Source: Caldilineaceae bacterium
GTDB taxonomy: Bacteria; Chloroflexota; Anaerolineae; Caldilineales; Caldilineaceae
Reading direction: 5' to 3'
DNA: 64,000 nucleotides
NCBI GenBank assembly: GCA_020846635.1
Contig: JADLDO010000036.1
Location: forward strand, 1 to 64,000
A program made the translations under genes and the position numbers. Position 1 is the first letter of the stretch. Each line of letters begins with the position of its first letter. Below, piece by piece: positions 17,981-26,513 of this stretch. A model generated the notes under the pieces. It was not told the DNA's origin and did not search any database. It saw nothing but the letters and a program-made list of their open reading frames with translations.

Positions 17981-18032
17981 CAGTGTTCTTTTCCACAAAA
18001 GATATGTCTTTCTCTATCCTTTAAGAACACTG
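17981..18032. promoter_or_regulatory. Inverted repeat in the fabI upstream region
   Basis: CAGTGTTCTT (17981-17990) and its exact complement AAGAACACTG (18023-18032) sit 36-87 bases before the fabI start. Centres are 42 bp apart, about four helical turns. Could be a two-site operator or a leader hairpin with a 32-base loop. Confidence 0.5.
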
Positions 18033-18142
18033 CAAGCAAGGATTGGTTTCGCTGGAGTTACCAGCGTGGCGCTACTCGTAGGGCATCGATAATGATAAGA
18101 AGATGATGAGAAAATGTCATCAAAACTTTAATACTTGCCTAC

Positions 18143-18171
18143 TTTACAAGCGCCAAAACATATGCTACTAT
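18143..18171 (+). promoter_or_regulatory. Promoter of a putative small RNA
   Basis: TTTACA (18143-18148), 17-base spacer, TACTAT (18166-18171). The predicted start (about 18178-18180) coincides with the first base of the hairpin at 18180. Confidence 0.45.
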
Positions 18172-18179
18172 AACACCAT

Positions 18180-18251
18180 GAACTGTTCGTTCATTGCGGT
18201 GCGGCCTAGCCGCTATCGGGGGAACCGCAATGGACGGCAGTTCTTTTTTTT
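18180..18251 (+). ncRNA. Putative ~70-nt hairpin RNA with its own terminator
   Basis: Arms 18180-18200 and 18224-18243 pair over 20 bp with one bulged C and three G-T pairs. The loop holds a second small hairpin (GCGGC/GCCGC, 18201-18213). Eight T follow (18244-18251), a classic intrinsic terminator on the plus strand. No plus-strand gene precedes it: the region back to fabI is non-coding and fabI runs the other way. With the promoter at 18143-18171 this makes a complete short transcription unit, ending just short of the convergent tyrS stop. It may simply insulate tyrS. No known RNA family was recognised. Confidence 0.5.
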
Positions 18252-18253
18252 GT

Positions 18254-19489
18254 CTACTGCGATTCTAGGCGTAGAAACTTCCGCTTTCCAGCCTGTAAGG
18301 TGCGGTCACGACCGGGTGTTGGTTCGACCACCTTGTCAATACCGTTCACAACCTCTCCCTCAACGCGTACACCGCCCTGTTCAACCAATCTACGTCCTTC
18401 ACTTTTGCTGTTGACCAGTTTGCCGGCAACGAGCAAATCCACGATGTTGATCGAGGAAATGAGGCGAAAGGCCGGGGCATCGCTGGGGGCTTCCCCGTGA
18501 TGCATGCGGGCTGCATCTTCAGCGGCTCTGTTGGCGGCTTCGTCACCGTGGAAAATGCTGACGATTTCCCACGCCAACTTGTGCTTGAGCTCGCGCATGG
18601 CGAGCGCGCCCGATTCCACCGCGGCAAAATACTCATTGATCTGGGCGACCGGCCAGCGCGTGACCAATTCCGCATAGCTGCGCATCGCGCTGTCAGGTAC
18701 ATTGAGCACTTTCGTGAAGATGATGCCCGGTGGCTCACTGATGCCGATGTAGTTGCCCAGCGACTTTGACATTTTTTGAACGCCATCGGTGCCGACCAGC
18801 AGTTGCGATGTCAACACAATTTGGGGCTTCATCCCGAACGACTCCATGAGCTTGCGCCCGGCCATCAGGTTGAAGAGTTGGTCGGAGCCGCCGACTTGCA
18901 CATCAGTTTGGAGTGCAACCGCGTCATACCCTTGCATCAGCGCATAGAAAAACTCATGCAGCCAGATGGGATCATTATGTGCATGGCGCTTGGCAAAGTT
19001 CTCTCGCGCTAGAAACTGCTGGACCGTAAAATTGCTGGCGAGGCGGATGACTTCGGCAAAGTTCATCTCTGATAGCCACTCGTGATTATAGCGGACTCGG
19101 GTCTGTTCTTTGTCGAGGACGATCCAGGCTTGGTCGGCATAGGTTTTGGCCTTTTCCAGAGCCTCATCGAGCGTCTGCTGGCGGCGCGCACTCTCGCGGT
19201 CGCTGGGGTCGCCAATGATGCCCGTGAAGGTGCCGATGAGAAAGGTCACTTCGTGGCCTAGCTCTTGGAACTGGCGCAGTTTACGCATCGTGATCGTGTG
19301 GCCCACATGGAGGTCGGGGGAGGAGGGGTCATAGCCACAGTAGACCTTAAGCGGGCGTCCACTCTCATAGCTCTCTTGCAGCCGCTCGCGCAGTTCGCGT
19401 TCCATGTTGGTGTAGGTCAACTGATCACCAAAATCGACACCACGCATTAGAATCTGCATCTGTTGGTCGACAGGTGGAAACTTCGCCAT
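18254..19489 (-). CDS. tyrS: Tyrosyl-tRNA synthetase
   Basis: 411 residues, class I aminoacyl-tRNA synthetase that charges tRNA-Tyr. The HIGH-like motif is HVGHT (in [13 protein letters not shown]), the KMSKS loop is [12 protein letters not shown], and a C-terminal S4 RNA-binding domain contains [17 protein letters not shown]. The tyrosine pocket region CGYDPSSPD is typical. The length matches the TyrZ-type subgroup. AUG start at 19489. The leader lacks a recognisable T-box motif but holds a 19-bp palindrome at 19530-19548. Confidence 0.96.
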   Translation of the reverse strand: MAKFPPVDQQMQILMRGVDFGDQLTYTNMERELRERLQESYESGRPLKVYCGYDPSSPDLHVGHTITMRKLRQFQELGHEVTFLIGTFTGIIGDPSDRESARRQQTLDEALEKAKTYADQAWIVLDKEQTRVRYNHEWLSEMNFAEVIRLASNFTVQQFLARENFAKRHAHNDPIWLHEFFYALMQGYDAVALQTDVQVGGSDQLFNLMAGRKLMESFGMKPQIVLTSQLLVGTDGVQKMSKSLGNYIGISEPPGIIFTKVLNVPDSAMRSYAELVTRWPVAQINEYFAAVESGALAMRELKHKLAWEIVSIFHGDEAANRAAEDAARMHHGEAPSDAPAFRLISSINIVDLLVAGKLVNSKSEGRRLVEQGGVRVEGEVVNGIDKVVEPTPGRDRTLQAGKRKFLRLESQ

Positions 19490-19529
19490 GATTTTTCTCC
19501 CATCCGCAATACTTTACGATAATTTAGGT

Positions 19530-19548
19530 CTGATCATGTAATGATCAG
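19530..19548. promoter_or_regulatory. Operator-like palindrome upstream of tyrS
   Basis: CTGATCAT-GTA-ATGATCAG, perfect 8-bp arms with a 3-base spacer, 41-59 bases before the tyrS start. Size and symmetry fit a dimeric repressor site. Confidence 0.5.
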
Positions 19549-19604
19549 GATTATGATCCTTGACAACAAAACCTTAAGAATGGATACGCCTATGATTGCA
19601 CAAA

Positions 19605-19635
19605 GCAAAACGCGTGGCCTGTTGGTCCACGCGTT
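19605..19635 (-). terminator. Terminator after the zinc-ribbon protein gene
   Basis: AACGCGTGG (19609-19617) and CCACGCGTT (19627-19635) are perfect arms. On the minus strand they are followed by TTTTGCTTT (counting the two T of the arm). About 100 bases past the stop at 19737 and ahead of tyrS. It could alternatively act as an attenuator in a tyrS leader. Confidence 0.65.
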
Positions 19636-19736
19636 CATCGGTTGCTGAACCGCACTCCATAGGAGTTGAATCATACCCGAACTTGAGTGGTGCGGTCAAT
19701 CTATTTTGGCTCGAAATGGCCGCTTCGTGGCTGCCG

Positions 19737-20810
19737 CTACTCTGCGGGCGCTGCGCTTAGCACGCGGCCCGAAGCATTTGTCTCCAATGTCCAGCTTGAG
19801 CCGGGCAGACAGTGCTGGTATTCGGCAAAGGTACGCGTCTCATAGACGTAGGTGGTGTCTCCAACGGTGAAGACACATTGATACTGCTCTGTGCGCTCGC
19901 CTTCTCGCTGTCTCCCCGTTAAGGAAGGCCAAGTCGGATTGAAGCCTGAGCCTTCTTCGGTCACAACGTCAACGGGCTGCCACTCGTTGACCGTATATCG
20001 GCACTGCTGTTCCAGAACCTCGTAGACGCAATCTTGCACGACTTCTGCAAAGCCGGTCCCTTGATCGACGGCATAGGGCGTTCCGCAGACTTCACGCGCG
20101 TTGGCGACCGGCTCTTGGACGACAGCGCGTACTTCATCGGTACAAGCGCCCAGGGTCGCATCCGCAGGAATGTCATCGAGCCAGCCTGTATATTCTCTCG
20201 GGCGCAGCCCCATGATTTGGATCGTGCGTACCCAGCGACTATCGACGACAGTACCGACGGTCGTAGTACGTTCACCGCCCCCACCAAGCATCATAAAGAG
20301 GAATACACCAATGACCAATAGTACCACGACACCAATGCCGATGAGCAGGCATGAATTGCCCCCGGCAGCTTGTGGTTTTGGCGCGGGGGCGGGCTTTACA
20401 ACGGGCAGCGGCGCGCCACAATTCTTGCAGGTGCGTAGGTTCGCAGGGTTTTCTGTGCCGCAGGTTGTACACTTCACAACACCCGGCCCCGCCGTGGTAA
20501 AGTTGCGGACCAACTCACCCGCAGGGCGCGCCTCGGCTTGTGTTAAGTCGCCGCCACACTGTTTGCAGACTTTGGCCCCTGCTGGATTACGCGCGTCACA
20601 ATAGGGGCAGTGAATGTCAGGCCCCGCAGTTGCTTGCCGGGCGACTTCCTCATCCTTCGTGATATTTGCTTGTCCAGGAGCCACAAATTTGACGTCGGGG
20701 GGTTGGGGGGAACCGCAACCTTGACAGGTGCGACTGCTGCCCGGATTCCGTGAGTTGCAGGTTGGGCAGACCCACTCTAATTCAACAAAGCCAAGGGATT
20801 TTTTTGCCAT
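19737..20810 (-). CDS. Membrane protein with three N-terminal zinc ribbons
   Basis: 357 residues. Three four-cysteine zinc ribbons occupy about residues 14-130: WVCPTCNSRNPG..TCQGCG, HCPYCDARNPAG..VCKQCG and KCTTCGTENPAN..TCKNCG, each of the pattern C-x2-C-x(about 10)-C-x2-C. A Pro/Ala linker and one membrane segment (about 152-173, LLIGIGVVVLLVIGVFLFMML) follow. The C-terminal ~180 residues are presumably outside and contain several cysteines, possibly disulfides. Function unknown; a membrane-tethered protein or nucleic-acid binder is plausible. The start lies 7 bases from a TACACT box with no Shine-Dalgarno, so the mRNA looks leaderless. Confidence 0.8.
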   Translation of the reverse strand: MAKKSLGFVELEWVCPTCNSRNPGSSRTCQGCGSPQPPDVKFVAPGQANITKDEEVARQATAGPDIHCPYCDARNPAGAKVCKQCGGDLTQAEARPAGELVRNFTTAGPGVVKCTTCGTENPANLRTCKNCGAPLPVVKPAPAPKPQAAGGNSCLLIGIGVVVLLVIGVFLFMMLGGGGERTTTVGTVVDSRWVRTIQIMGLRPREYTGWLDDIPADATLGACTDEVRAVVQEPVANAREVCGTPYAVDQGTGFAEVVQDCVYEVLEQQCRYTVNEWQPVDVVTEEGSGFNPTWPSLTGRQREGERTEQYQCVFTVGDTTYVYETRTFAEYQHCLPGSSWTLETNASGRVLSAAPAE

Positions 20811-20817
20811 GTGTGCA

Positions 20818-20847
20818 AGTGTAGTGGGAGAGGGTTGGGGCTGTCAA
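20818..20847 (-). promoter_or_regulatory. Leaderless promoter of the zinc-ribbon gene
   Basis: On the minus strand: TTGACA (20847-20842), 18-base spacer, TACACT (20823-20818), seven bases, ATG. The -35 is a perfect consensus. Confidence 0.75.
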
Positions 20848-20896
20848 GTTTGGTACGAAAGTTCGTGTTGGTAGATGCCGATAGCATCATGGGTGC

Positions 20897-20926
20897 TTGC
20901 CGGAACGTATCGCGGATGGGTACAAT
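20897..20926 (+). promoter_or_regulatory. Leaderless promoter of the FGE-domain gene
   Basis: TTGCCG (20897-20902), 18-base spacer, TACAAT (20921-20926), six bases, ATGATG. The same -35/-10 pair recurs at 22433 and 42396. Confidence 0.7.
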
Positions 20927-20932
20927 AGCCGT

Positions 20933-22411
20933 ATGATGAAGCGACCGGATGACCGCTTGAACTCGAACCCGGATGATGAGCCTTTGGATGAAGGCGGATC
21001 AACGTTTGCCTGGGAATTTGTGAACGACGAGCATGTGGGTCGCTCGCCATCCACTTCGCCGCGGCACTCAGACAGTTCCTCGCATGTATCGCGCAGGCGG
21101 GGATCGGAGCGGAGACAAGAGGCGCATCGAACTGCGTCATCCCGAAAGAGTCATCCATCGCAGGCGGTGACGCAGGAGCGTTCTACAACGGGCAGAGGCG
21201 CAGCTATCCGTGAGCAGCTTGATCGCGCGCTGGATCGGTGGTGGGCGCGGAACGAGATGCCGCCGGTTGCGCTGCTGCGAGATGGTCTGCTGCTTCTGGA
21301 AGCGGGCGGGACTGTCTCTGAGAGCCAACGGACATTGCTGCTGCGCGCGGCGCTGGCCTATGATCGCGGTGTGCAAACGGCGCTTCGACACCAGGCGGAT
21401 GCAGAACGGGTCGCGCTGGTTCTGGCTGAGGCACTCACCGAATGGGAAATCCCGTTAGCGCCGGAACACTTGCCGGACATCCTGGCAAGCGATGCAAAGA
21501 TCCAGCCGGCACTGGTTGCCGAGCTTGAGCGCAGCCGCGTCCTGTTGACCGGTGAAGCGCGCCAGCGTGCCCAGTCTGCTTTGGAGATGTTGCCCTGGAT
21601 CCTTCAAGGTCGCAGCCCTATGGCAGCACCTGCAACCCGCGGTGCAAGAGCAAGGCGTCCATTGCGACAAGTGCTGTTCTTGCTGCTCCTGTTTGCAATG
21701 TTGGGCTTCGTCATCTGGCAGCAGCGGCGCACGATGACGCCTGCGGAAATGGTGGCGATGCCGTCTGCGACCTATCCTTTGGTGCGGATAGAGGGTCAAG
21801 TCGTGGCGCAAGAACCAACGCCGTTAGAGGGGTTCTTTATGGACCGCTTTGAGGTTACGAACCGTGAGTACCGAAGCTGTGTCGAGCAGGGGGCATGTCT
21901 GTGGCCTGTGCAAACGGCGAGCGCCACGCGTGCCAACTATTTTACCGATCCGGCCTTTGATGGGTATCCTGTGGTGAACGTTACGCAGGGGATGGCCGCA
22001 GACTATTGCCGGTGGCGAGGTAAACGGCTGCCCTCTGCTGCGGAGTGGCAAGGGGCGGCAAGCGTTGCGCCCACAACGGGACAGCCTTTTCGCTTTCCGT
22101 GGGGAGAGCGATTTGATCCGCAGCGTACCAACAGTGCAAGGTTGGGATTGAGGGACACGGTTGTTGTGGGTTCCTTCCGTCCTGGGGGTGATAGTCTGAG
22201 TGGCGCATCCGACATGGCGGGAAATGTGGCCGAGTGGACGGCGACGCTTGTAGCTGGGGCAGAGCCGCCGAATGAATACGCGGTGGTCAAAGGCGGCTCC
22301 TTTGCAAGCGAGGCTGACGCCTTAGCTGCCGGAGCAGAAACGCAGGTTGCTGTTGGAAGTGCCACGCCTGAAGTGGGGTTTCGCTGTACACGCACGCGGG
22401 TACCCGGTTAA
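20933..22411 (+). CDS. Membrane-anchored FGE-sulfatase (SUMF1) domain protein
   Basis: 492 residues. An N-terminal ~120-residue polar, Ser/Arg-rich region and a helical domain (about 95-225) precede a single membrane segment (about 243-260). The C-terminal ~200 residues form a formylglycine-generating-enzyme fold: FFMDRFEVTNREYR, DYCRWRGKRLPSAAEWQ, FPWGERFDP, SDMAGNVAEW and VVKGGSF..GFRCTR. I see no pair of active-site cysteines near the C terminus, so it is more likely a binding or scaffold relative than a sulfatase activator. The start is the first of two ATGs, six bases after a -10 box. Divergent from the zinc-ribbon gene. Confidence 0.85.
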   Translation: MMKRPDDRLNSNPDDEPLDEGGSTFAWEFVNDEHVGRSPSTSPRHSDSSSHVSRRRGSERRQEAHRTASSRKSHPSQAVTQERSTTGRGAAIREQLDRALDRWWARNEMPPVALLRDGLLLLEAGGTVSESQRTLLLRAALAYDRGVQTALRHQADAERVALVLAEALTEWEIPLAPEHLPDILASDAKIQPALVAELERSRVLLTGEARQRAQSALEMLPWILQGRSPMAAPATRGARARRPLRQVLFLLLLFAMLGFVIWQQRRTMTPAEMVAMPSATYPLVRIEGQVVAQEPTPLEGFFMDRFEVTNREYRSCVEQGACLWPVQTASATRANYFTDPAFDGYPVVNVTQGMAADYCRWRGKRLPSAAEWQGAASVAPTTGQPFRFPWGERFDPQRTNSARLGLRDTVVVGSFRPGGDSLSGASDMAGNVAEWTATLVAGAEPPNEYAVVKGGSFASEADALAAGAETQVAVGSATPEVGFRCTRTRVPG

Positions 22412-22432
22412 TTGGCGCAGCGATATAGTAAC

Positions 22433-22461
22433 TTGCCGCGCCTTCCATCTGTTGCTACAAT
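22433..22461 (+). promoter_or_regulatory. Promoter of the CysQ-like gene
   Basis: TTGCCG (22433-22438), 17-base spacer, TACAAT (22456-22461). The predicted leader is about 60 bases. Confidence 0.65.
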
Positions 22462-22526
22462 CGTACCGCCTTATCTGGCAGCCTGTATCGAACGCGAGTT
22501 GAGATAACAAGTTGGGACAAAGTGAC

Positions 22527-23393
22527 ATGACGCATGAATCGGTGGATGTGACCGACCTGACCGCCGAGCTGCAATTTGCCAGCAAGGTGGCACGCGAGGC
22601 AGCGACAATTGTAAATACGTTTTATGTGGGTTCATCAGAGGTTCGCTATAAGAATGACCACGAGCCTGTGACGGAAGCGGATCGTTCGGCCAATCAACAC
22701 ATCGTTGCACGCGTGAAGGCGGCATTTCCCAACGATGGGTTGTTGTCCGAGGAATCGAAGGATGATCTGTCACGCCTGGATAAGGAGCGCGTGTGGATCA
22801 TTGATCCGCTGGATGGCACCCGGGAGTTTATTGCACGCAATGGTGAATTCTCGATCATGATCGGGCTCGCCATACGCGGACGTGCGACCCTGGGTGTTGT
22901 TATGCAGCCGGAGAGTGGCTTGCTCTATGCCGGGACTGTGGGGCGCGGGGCATGGCTCTATGAGGCGGAGGAGACAATTCCGCTGCATGTGAGCGATACC
23001 GATAAAACGAACCGCATGATCTTGGTGAGCAGCCGCAGCCACCGGCAGCAGATCACGGACAAGATTCGCGCCTCGCTGCGTATTACGAGCGAACGGGTGA
23101 GCGGCAGCGTGGGGCTGAAAGTGGGGTTGATCGCCCGCCAATTGGCGGACCTCTATGTTCACCCTAGCCCTGGTTGCAAGGAGTGGGATCTCTGCGCGCC
23201 GCATGCATTATTGGAGGCGGCGGGGGGGCGCATCACAGATTGTTGGGGCAACCCCCTGACCTATAACAAGCGCGATGTGCGCGCCCATAATGGCCTGGTT
23301 GCCTCCAATAATAAGGCGCATGATCAGGTTGTGGACGTTGTGGCGCAAATCTGTGAGGAATTTGGCTTTAACGAGGATGACGGCTTTTGGTAA
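22527..23393 (+). CDS. cysQ: Inositol-monophosphatase-family phosphatase, CysQ-like
   Basis: 288 residues of the Li+-sensitive, Mg2+-dependent phosphatase superfamily. Metal site motifs: EPVTEADRSAN, LLSEES, IDPLDGTREF and, near the C terminus, CKEWDLCAPHALLEAAGG. The DPLDGT..F spacing and length suit 3'(2'),5'-bisphosphate nucleotidase (CysQ), which recycles PAP from sulfate assimilation; inositol-1-phosphatase is the alternative. The ATG at 22527 is preferred over a TTG five codons upstream. It has its own promoter and is followed by the promoter of the wall-hydrolase operon. Confidence 0.85.
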   Translation: MTHESVDVTDLTAELQFASKVAREAATIVNTFYVGSSEVRYKNDHEPVTEADRSANQHIVARVKAAFPNDGLLSEESKDDLSRLDKERVWIIDPLDGTREFIARNGEFSIMIGLAIRGRATLGVVMQPESGLLYAGTVGRGAWLYEAEETIPLHVSDTDKTNRMILVSSRSHRQQITDKIRASLRITSERVSGSVGLKVGLIARQLADLYVHPSPGCKEWDLCAPHALLEAAGGRITDCWGNPLTYNKRDVRAHNGLVASNNKAHDQVVDVVAQICEEFGFNEDDGFW

Positions 23394-23397
23394 AGCA

Positions 23398-23426
23398 TTG
23401 AGTTGGAAAAATGCATCTTTTATAGA
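23398..23426 (+). promoter_or_regulatory. Promoter of the wall-hydrolase operon
   Basis: TTGAGT (23398-23403), 17-base spacer, TATAGA (23421-23426), starting just after the CysQ-like stop codon. The leader to the ATG at 23506 would be about 73 bases. Confidence 0.55.
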
Positions 23427-23505
23427 CGTTTTTCTTATTGGGGCTATTGGGTTAGGCTGTTGATCTACCACGCCCTTTCTCCCACATCAGCGCAAGGCTT
23501 GCGAC

Positions 23506-26502
23506 ATGGCGTCTAATCCGTTCGAGAGCCAGTGGATTTATGGTTTACATGATCCCGGTGGCGAGCAGATCATGCTCGCCGCCCAGAAGCCAGGATGGCT
23601 TGTCTTTACTGAAGCCGTGGGCCATGACCCGCGTGATCGTTCTGGGCGCGATTTTCGTCCGTACAGTAATCGCGGCTTTGGGATTATCTGCCGTATCAAC
23701 AATGGCTATCATCCAGAAGGCACGCTGCCTTTGAGCCGATTTTATGGCGATTTCGCGCAGCGCTGCGGCAGTTTTGTGGCTGCGAGCCCCGGCTGTCGTA
23801 CTTGGATTATCGGCAACGAGACCAATTACGAGATTGAGCGCCCCGCGCTCTCGCGACAGGGGAGTGTGCCGCACGCCGAACCTGGCAGTGCAGCCGCGCC
23901 CGTTGCCCCTGGTCAGAGGGCGCGAAGTGCGTGGTGGGAACGAGCGATGGCATGGCTGCGACAGGCTATGCACAACGCGCCGCGCTCTGCGGGCACGCGG
24001 GATGGAAATGGGGACGCACATTCGAGTCCGGCTACAGATGACCCGTATCTGCGGGGGCTTCCGCAACGCTTCAGTGCTCTGTTGGCGACGGGGGACATCA
24101 AGGCGCAGGGGACATCCGCGCGGGCGTCACATGCGGGCGAAGTGATCACACCGCAGCTCTACGCGCAGTGCTACCGGCTCTGTCGCGATGCGATCCATCG
24201 CCTGCCGGGGCATGAGCAAGACCTGGTGTTGGTTGCCGCGCCTGCTCCGTGGAATAACCAGACGCGCTATCCGGGGAATGAACGGGGCGACTGGGTACGC
24301 TACCTTCAGGATGTCTTGGAATTGCTGGGGCCGGATCATTGTGATGGTTTCACGCTGCACACCTATACGCATGGTGCAGGGCTGAATACGATTACCAGTG
24401 AGGCGCGCATGAACGCGCCTTTTAACGACCGGCGTTTTTACTTCCGGGCATACCAGGATTTCTTGCAGGCGACGCCCATCTCCATGCGCCACCTGCCCGT
24501 CTACATTACGGAGACTGACCAGGTTGAACCGTGGGTGGATGCGAATACGGGATGGGTGCAGGCGGCGTATCGGGAGATAGATGATTGGAACCGGCGTCCG
24601 GGTACGCAAAAAATTCGGTCGTTGGCGCTCTATCGCTGGCCCAAGTTTGATCGTTGGTATATTGACGGCAAACAAGGGGTCATTGCCGACTTCCGAGCCG
24701 CTTTGGCGACGAATTATCGCTGGGACATAGGCCAGCCGCAGCCTGCCGCCTATCGCAAGGGCAGCCGGTTACGGGTGTTGGGCTATGTGAACCTGCGACG
24801 TACGCCCGGTTATGTAGGCAAAGGCGCGCAAGATCGATTGGTCGAGTTGAAGCCGGATCAGCAGGTGGTTGTGGCTGAAGACGGCAGCGCGCAGGGCGAT
24901 GGGTTGATCTGGTGGCGGGTACAGGTGGTTGGGACACAGCCGCCTGTTGTGGGGTGGATTGCACAATTTGGACCGGATGGCGCGGCACTTGTCGAGTTGA
25001 TTGCGCCGGAAGCACCGCCCACTTCGCCGCCAACGACACCATCGCCGCCCGCCGAACCGTCCAAACCACCGGTTGCGGCGCGTTTTCAGCGCGGCCAGCG
25101 GGTGCGTACGACCACCATCGTCAATGCGCGCCGGTCGGCTGGGCATCTCAATAAGCCTGCCGGTGATGTTGTGCAAGAGGTGGCGTTGGGCATGGTGCTG
25201 CGGCTGGGAGAAGGGCCGCAGATTGTCGATGGATTGGTTTGGTGGCTGGCTGCTGTGGATGGTGGCGGCGCGATTGGGTGGATGGCTGAAAATTCGCCCA
25301 CGGGTGCGCCACTGCTGGAGCGAGTGGATGAGACAGCGCCGCCGACAAGCCCACCCGTACCCGGGGCGCGCTTCAAGCCTGGTGATCGGGCGATGACGGT
25401 AGCTTTTGTGCGGTTGCGCCGTACGCCTGGCTATATGAACAAGCCGGGCGACGATGTCATTGCGGACATTTGGCAGGGGACTCTTGCCGTAATCCTCTCT
25501 GGGCCGAAAGCGTTGGATGAACTGACGTGGTGGGAGGTTGAAACCCAGGAGATTACCGGCAAGGGTGTGCGTGGTTGGATGGCGGAGAGTGCGCCGGGTG
25601 GCGTGCCCTTGCTGGATGCGTGGACGGCGGAAGATCGGACGCCCTTTACTGTGAGCGACCTGGCAGTTGTCGGGTCGAGCCCGGTACGAGTGCGGCGGAC
25701 GCCGGGCTTTCTGGCAAAGCCCGATGATGATGTGCTTGGCGAATTCGCCCCTCATACGACGCTGTATTTGCAAGAAGGGCCGCGCCAGGCGGATAACATT
25801 GCCTGGTGGCGAGTCTCCGGCGTGATAAAGCTCGGCAAGGTGAATGGCTGGGTGGCACAGGGCGCAACGAATGGTGCGACACTGGTTGGACGTGCGCCTA
25901 AGTTGCAGGGGACGGATATTCCGAATCTTCAAAAGGGGCTGTTCATCGCCACACCGTTTAGTGGACAGCATATCATTACCCAACTTTGGGGTGAGAACGC
26001 TCAGTTCTATTCGCGTTATTCTTATGAAGGGGTGCCGCTGGCAGGACATAATGGAATTGACTTTGGCACGCCGGTTGGCACTGCAGTTTTGGCGACCGAG
26101 CTTGGTGAGGTGGTACATGTTGGATATGAACCCACCGGCTATGGACATTTTATCCTTTTGGCCCATTCATGGGGTCAATCGATCTATGCCCATTTGAACA
26201 GTGTGAGTGTGCAAATGGGACAGCATGTGGGACGCGGCCAGACCATCGGTATCTCTGGCAACACAGGCAGCAGCAGCGGGCCACATCTTCACTTTGCCAT
26301 TCGCATCCACCCCTTCACCCGTACGGACGGCTGGGGTGGTTTTTCTGATCCTTTACCCTACTTGAATCCGCGCGACGTCGCTTGGCCTTCCTATATGATG
26401 GACATTGGGCCGCAGGCCCCCCAGCAGATACCGGGGCCGGAGAGTGAACTGCGGTCCCCTCCGGGCATGGCTGATGACGCGCCAGGGTACATACGAGCAT
26501 AA
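23506..26502 (+). CDS. Glycosidase-like domain, four SH3-like repeats and M23 endopeptidase
   Basis: 998 residues. N-terminal domain (about 1-410) resembles a clan GH-A TIM-barrel glycosidase: an Asn-Glu pair at 104-105 (WIIGNETNYE) in acid/base position and Glu336 in PVYITETDQ in nucleophile position; a ~90-residue Ala/Pro-rich insert lies at about 115-205. Four bacterial SH3-like modules follow (about 420-800), each with a motif such as VRLRRTPGYMNKP, joined by Pro/Thr linkers. The C-terminal M23/LytM domain (about 805-965) has intact zinc ligands His848, Asp852 and His929, with His927, and should cut peptidoglycan cross-bridges. No N-terminal signal peptide or anchor is visible. First gene of a pair; the next starts 11 bases later. 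Confidence 0.88.
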   Translation: MASNPFESQWIYGLHDPGGEQIMLAAQKPGWLVFTEAVGHDPRDRSGRDFRPYSNRGFGIICRINNGYHPEGTLPLSRFYGDFAQRCGSFVAASPGCRTWIIGNETNYEIERPALSRQGSVPHAEPGSAAAPVAPGQRARSAWWERAMAWLRQAMHNAPRSAGTRDGNGDAHSSPATDDPYLRGLPQRFSALLATGDIKAQGTSARASHAGEVITPQLYAQCYRLCRDAIHRLPGHEQDLVLVAAPAPWNNQTRYPGNERGDWVRYLQDVLELLGPDHCDGFTLHTYTHGAGLNTITSEARMNAPFNDRRFYFRAYQDFLQATPISMRHLPVYITETDQVEPWVDANTGWVQAAYREIDDWNRRPGTQKIRSLALYRWPKFDRWYIDGKQGVIADFRAALATNYRWDIGQPQPAAYRKGSRLRVLGYVNLRRTPGYVGKGAQDRLVELKPDQQVVVAEDGSAQGDGLIWWRVQVVGTQPPVVGWIAQFGPDGAALVELIAPEAPPTSPPTTPSPPAEPSKPPVAARFQRGQRVRTTTIVNARRSAGHLNKPAGDVVQEVALGMVLRLGEGPQIVDGLVWWLAAVDGGGAIGWMAENSPTGAPLLERVDETAPPTSPPVPGARFKPGDRAMTVAFVRLRRTPGYMNKPGDDVIADIWQGTLAVILSGPKALDELTWWEVETQEITGKGVRGWMAESAPGGVPLLDAWTAEDRTPFTVSDLAVVGSSPVRVRRTPGFLAKPDDDVLGEFAPHTTLYLQEGPRQADNIAWWRVSGVIKLGKVNGWVAQGATNGATLVGRAPKLQGTDIPNLQKGLFIATPFSGQHIITQLWGENAQFYSRYSYEGVPLAGHNGIDFGTPVGTAVLATELGEVVHVGYEPTGYGHFILLAHSWGQSIYAHLNSVSVQMGQHVGRGQTIGISGNTGSSSGPHLHFAIRIHPFTRTDGWGGFSDPLPYLNPRDVAWPSYMMDIGPQAPQQIPGPESELRSPPGMADDAPGYIRA

Positions 26503-26513
26503 TTGGGGCGCGA

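Noticed and set aside
19490-19736. T-box riboswitch upstream of tyrS
   Set aside because: Expected location, but no conserved T-box sequence (AGGGTGGNACCGCG type) is present; the hairpin there fits better as a terminator of the upstream gene.
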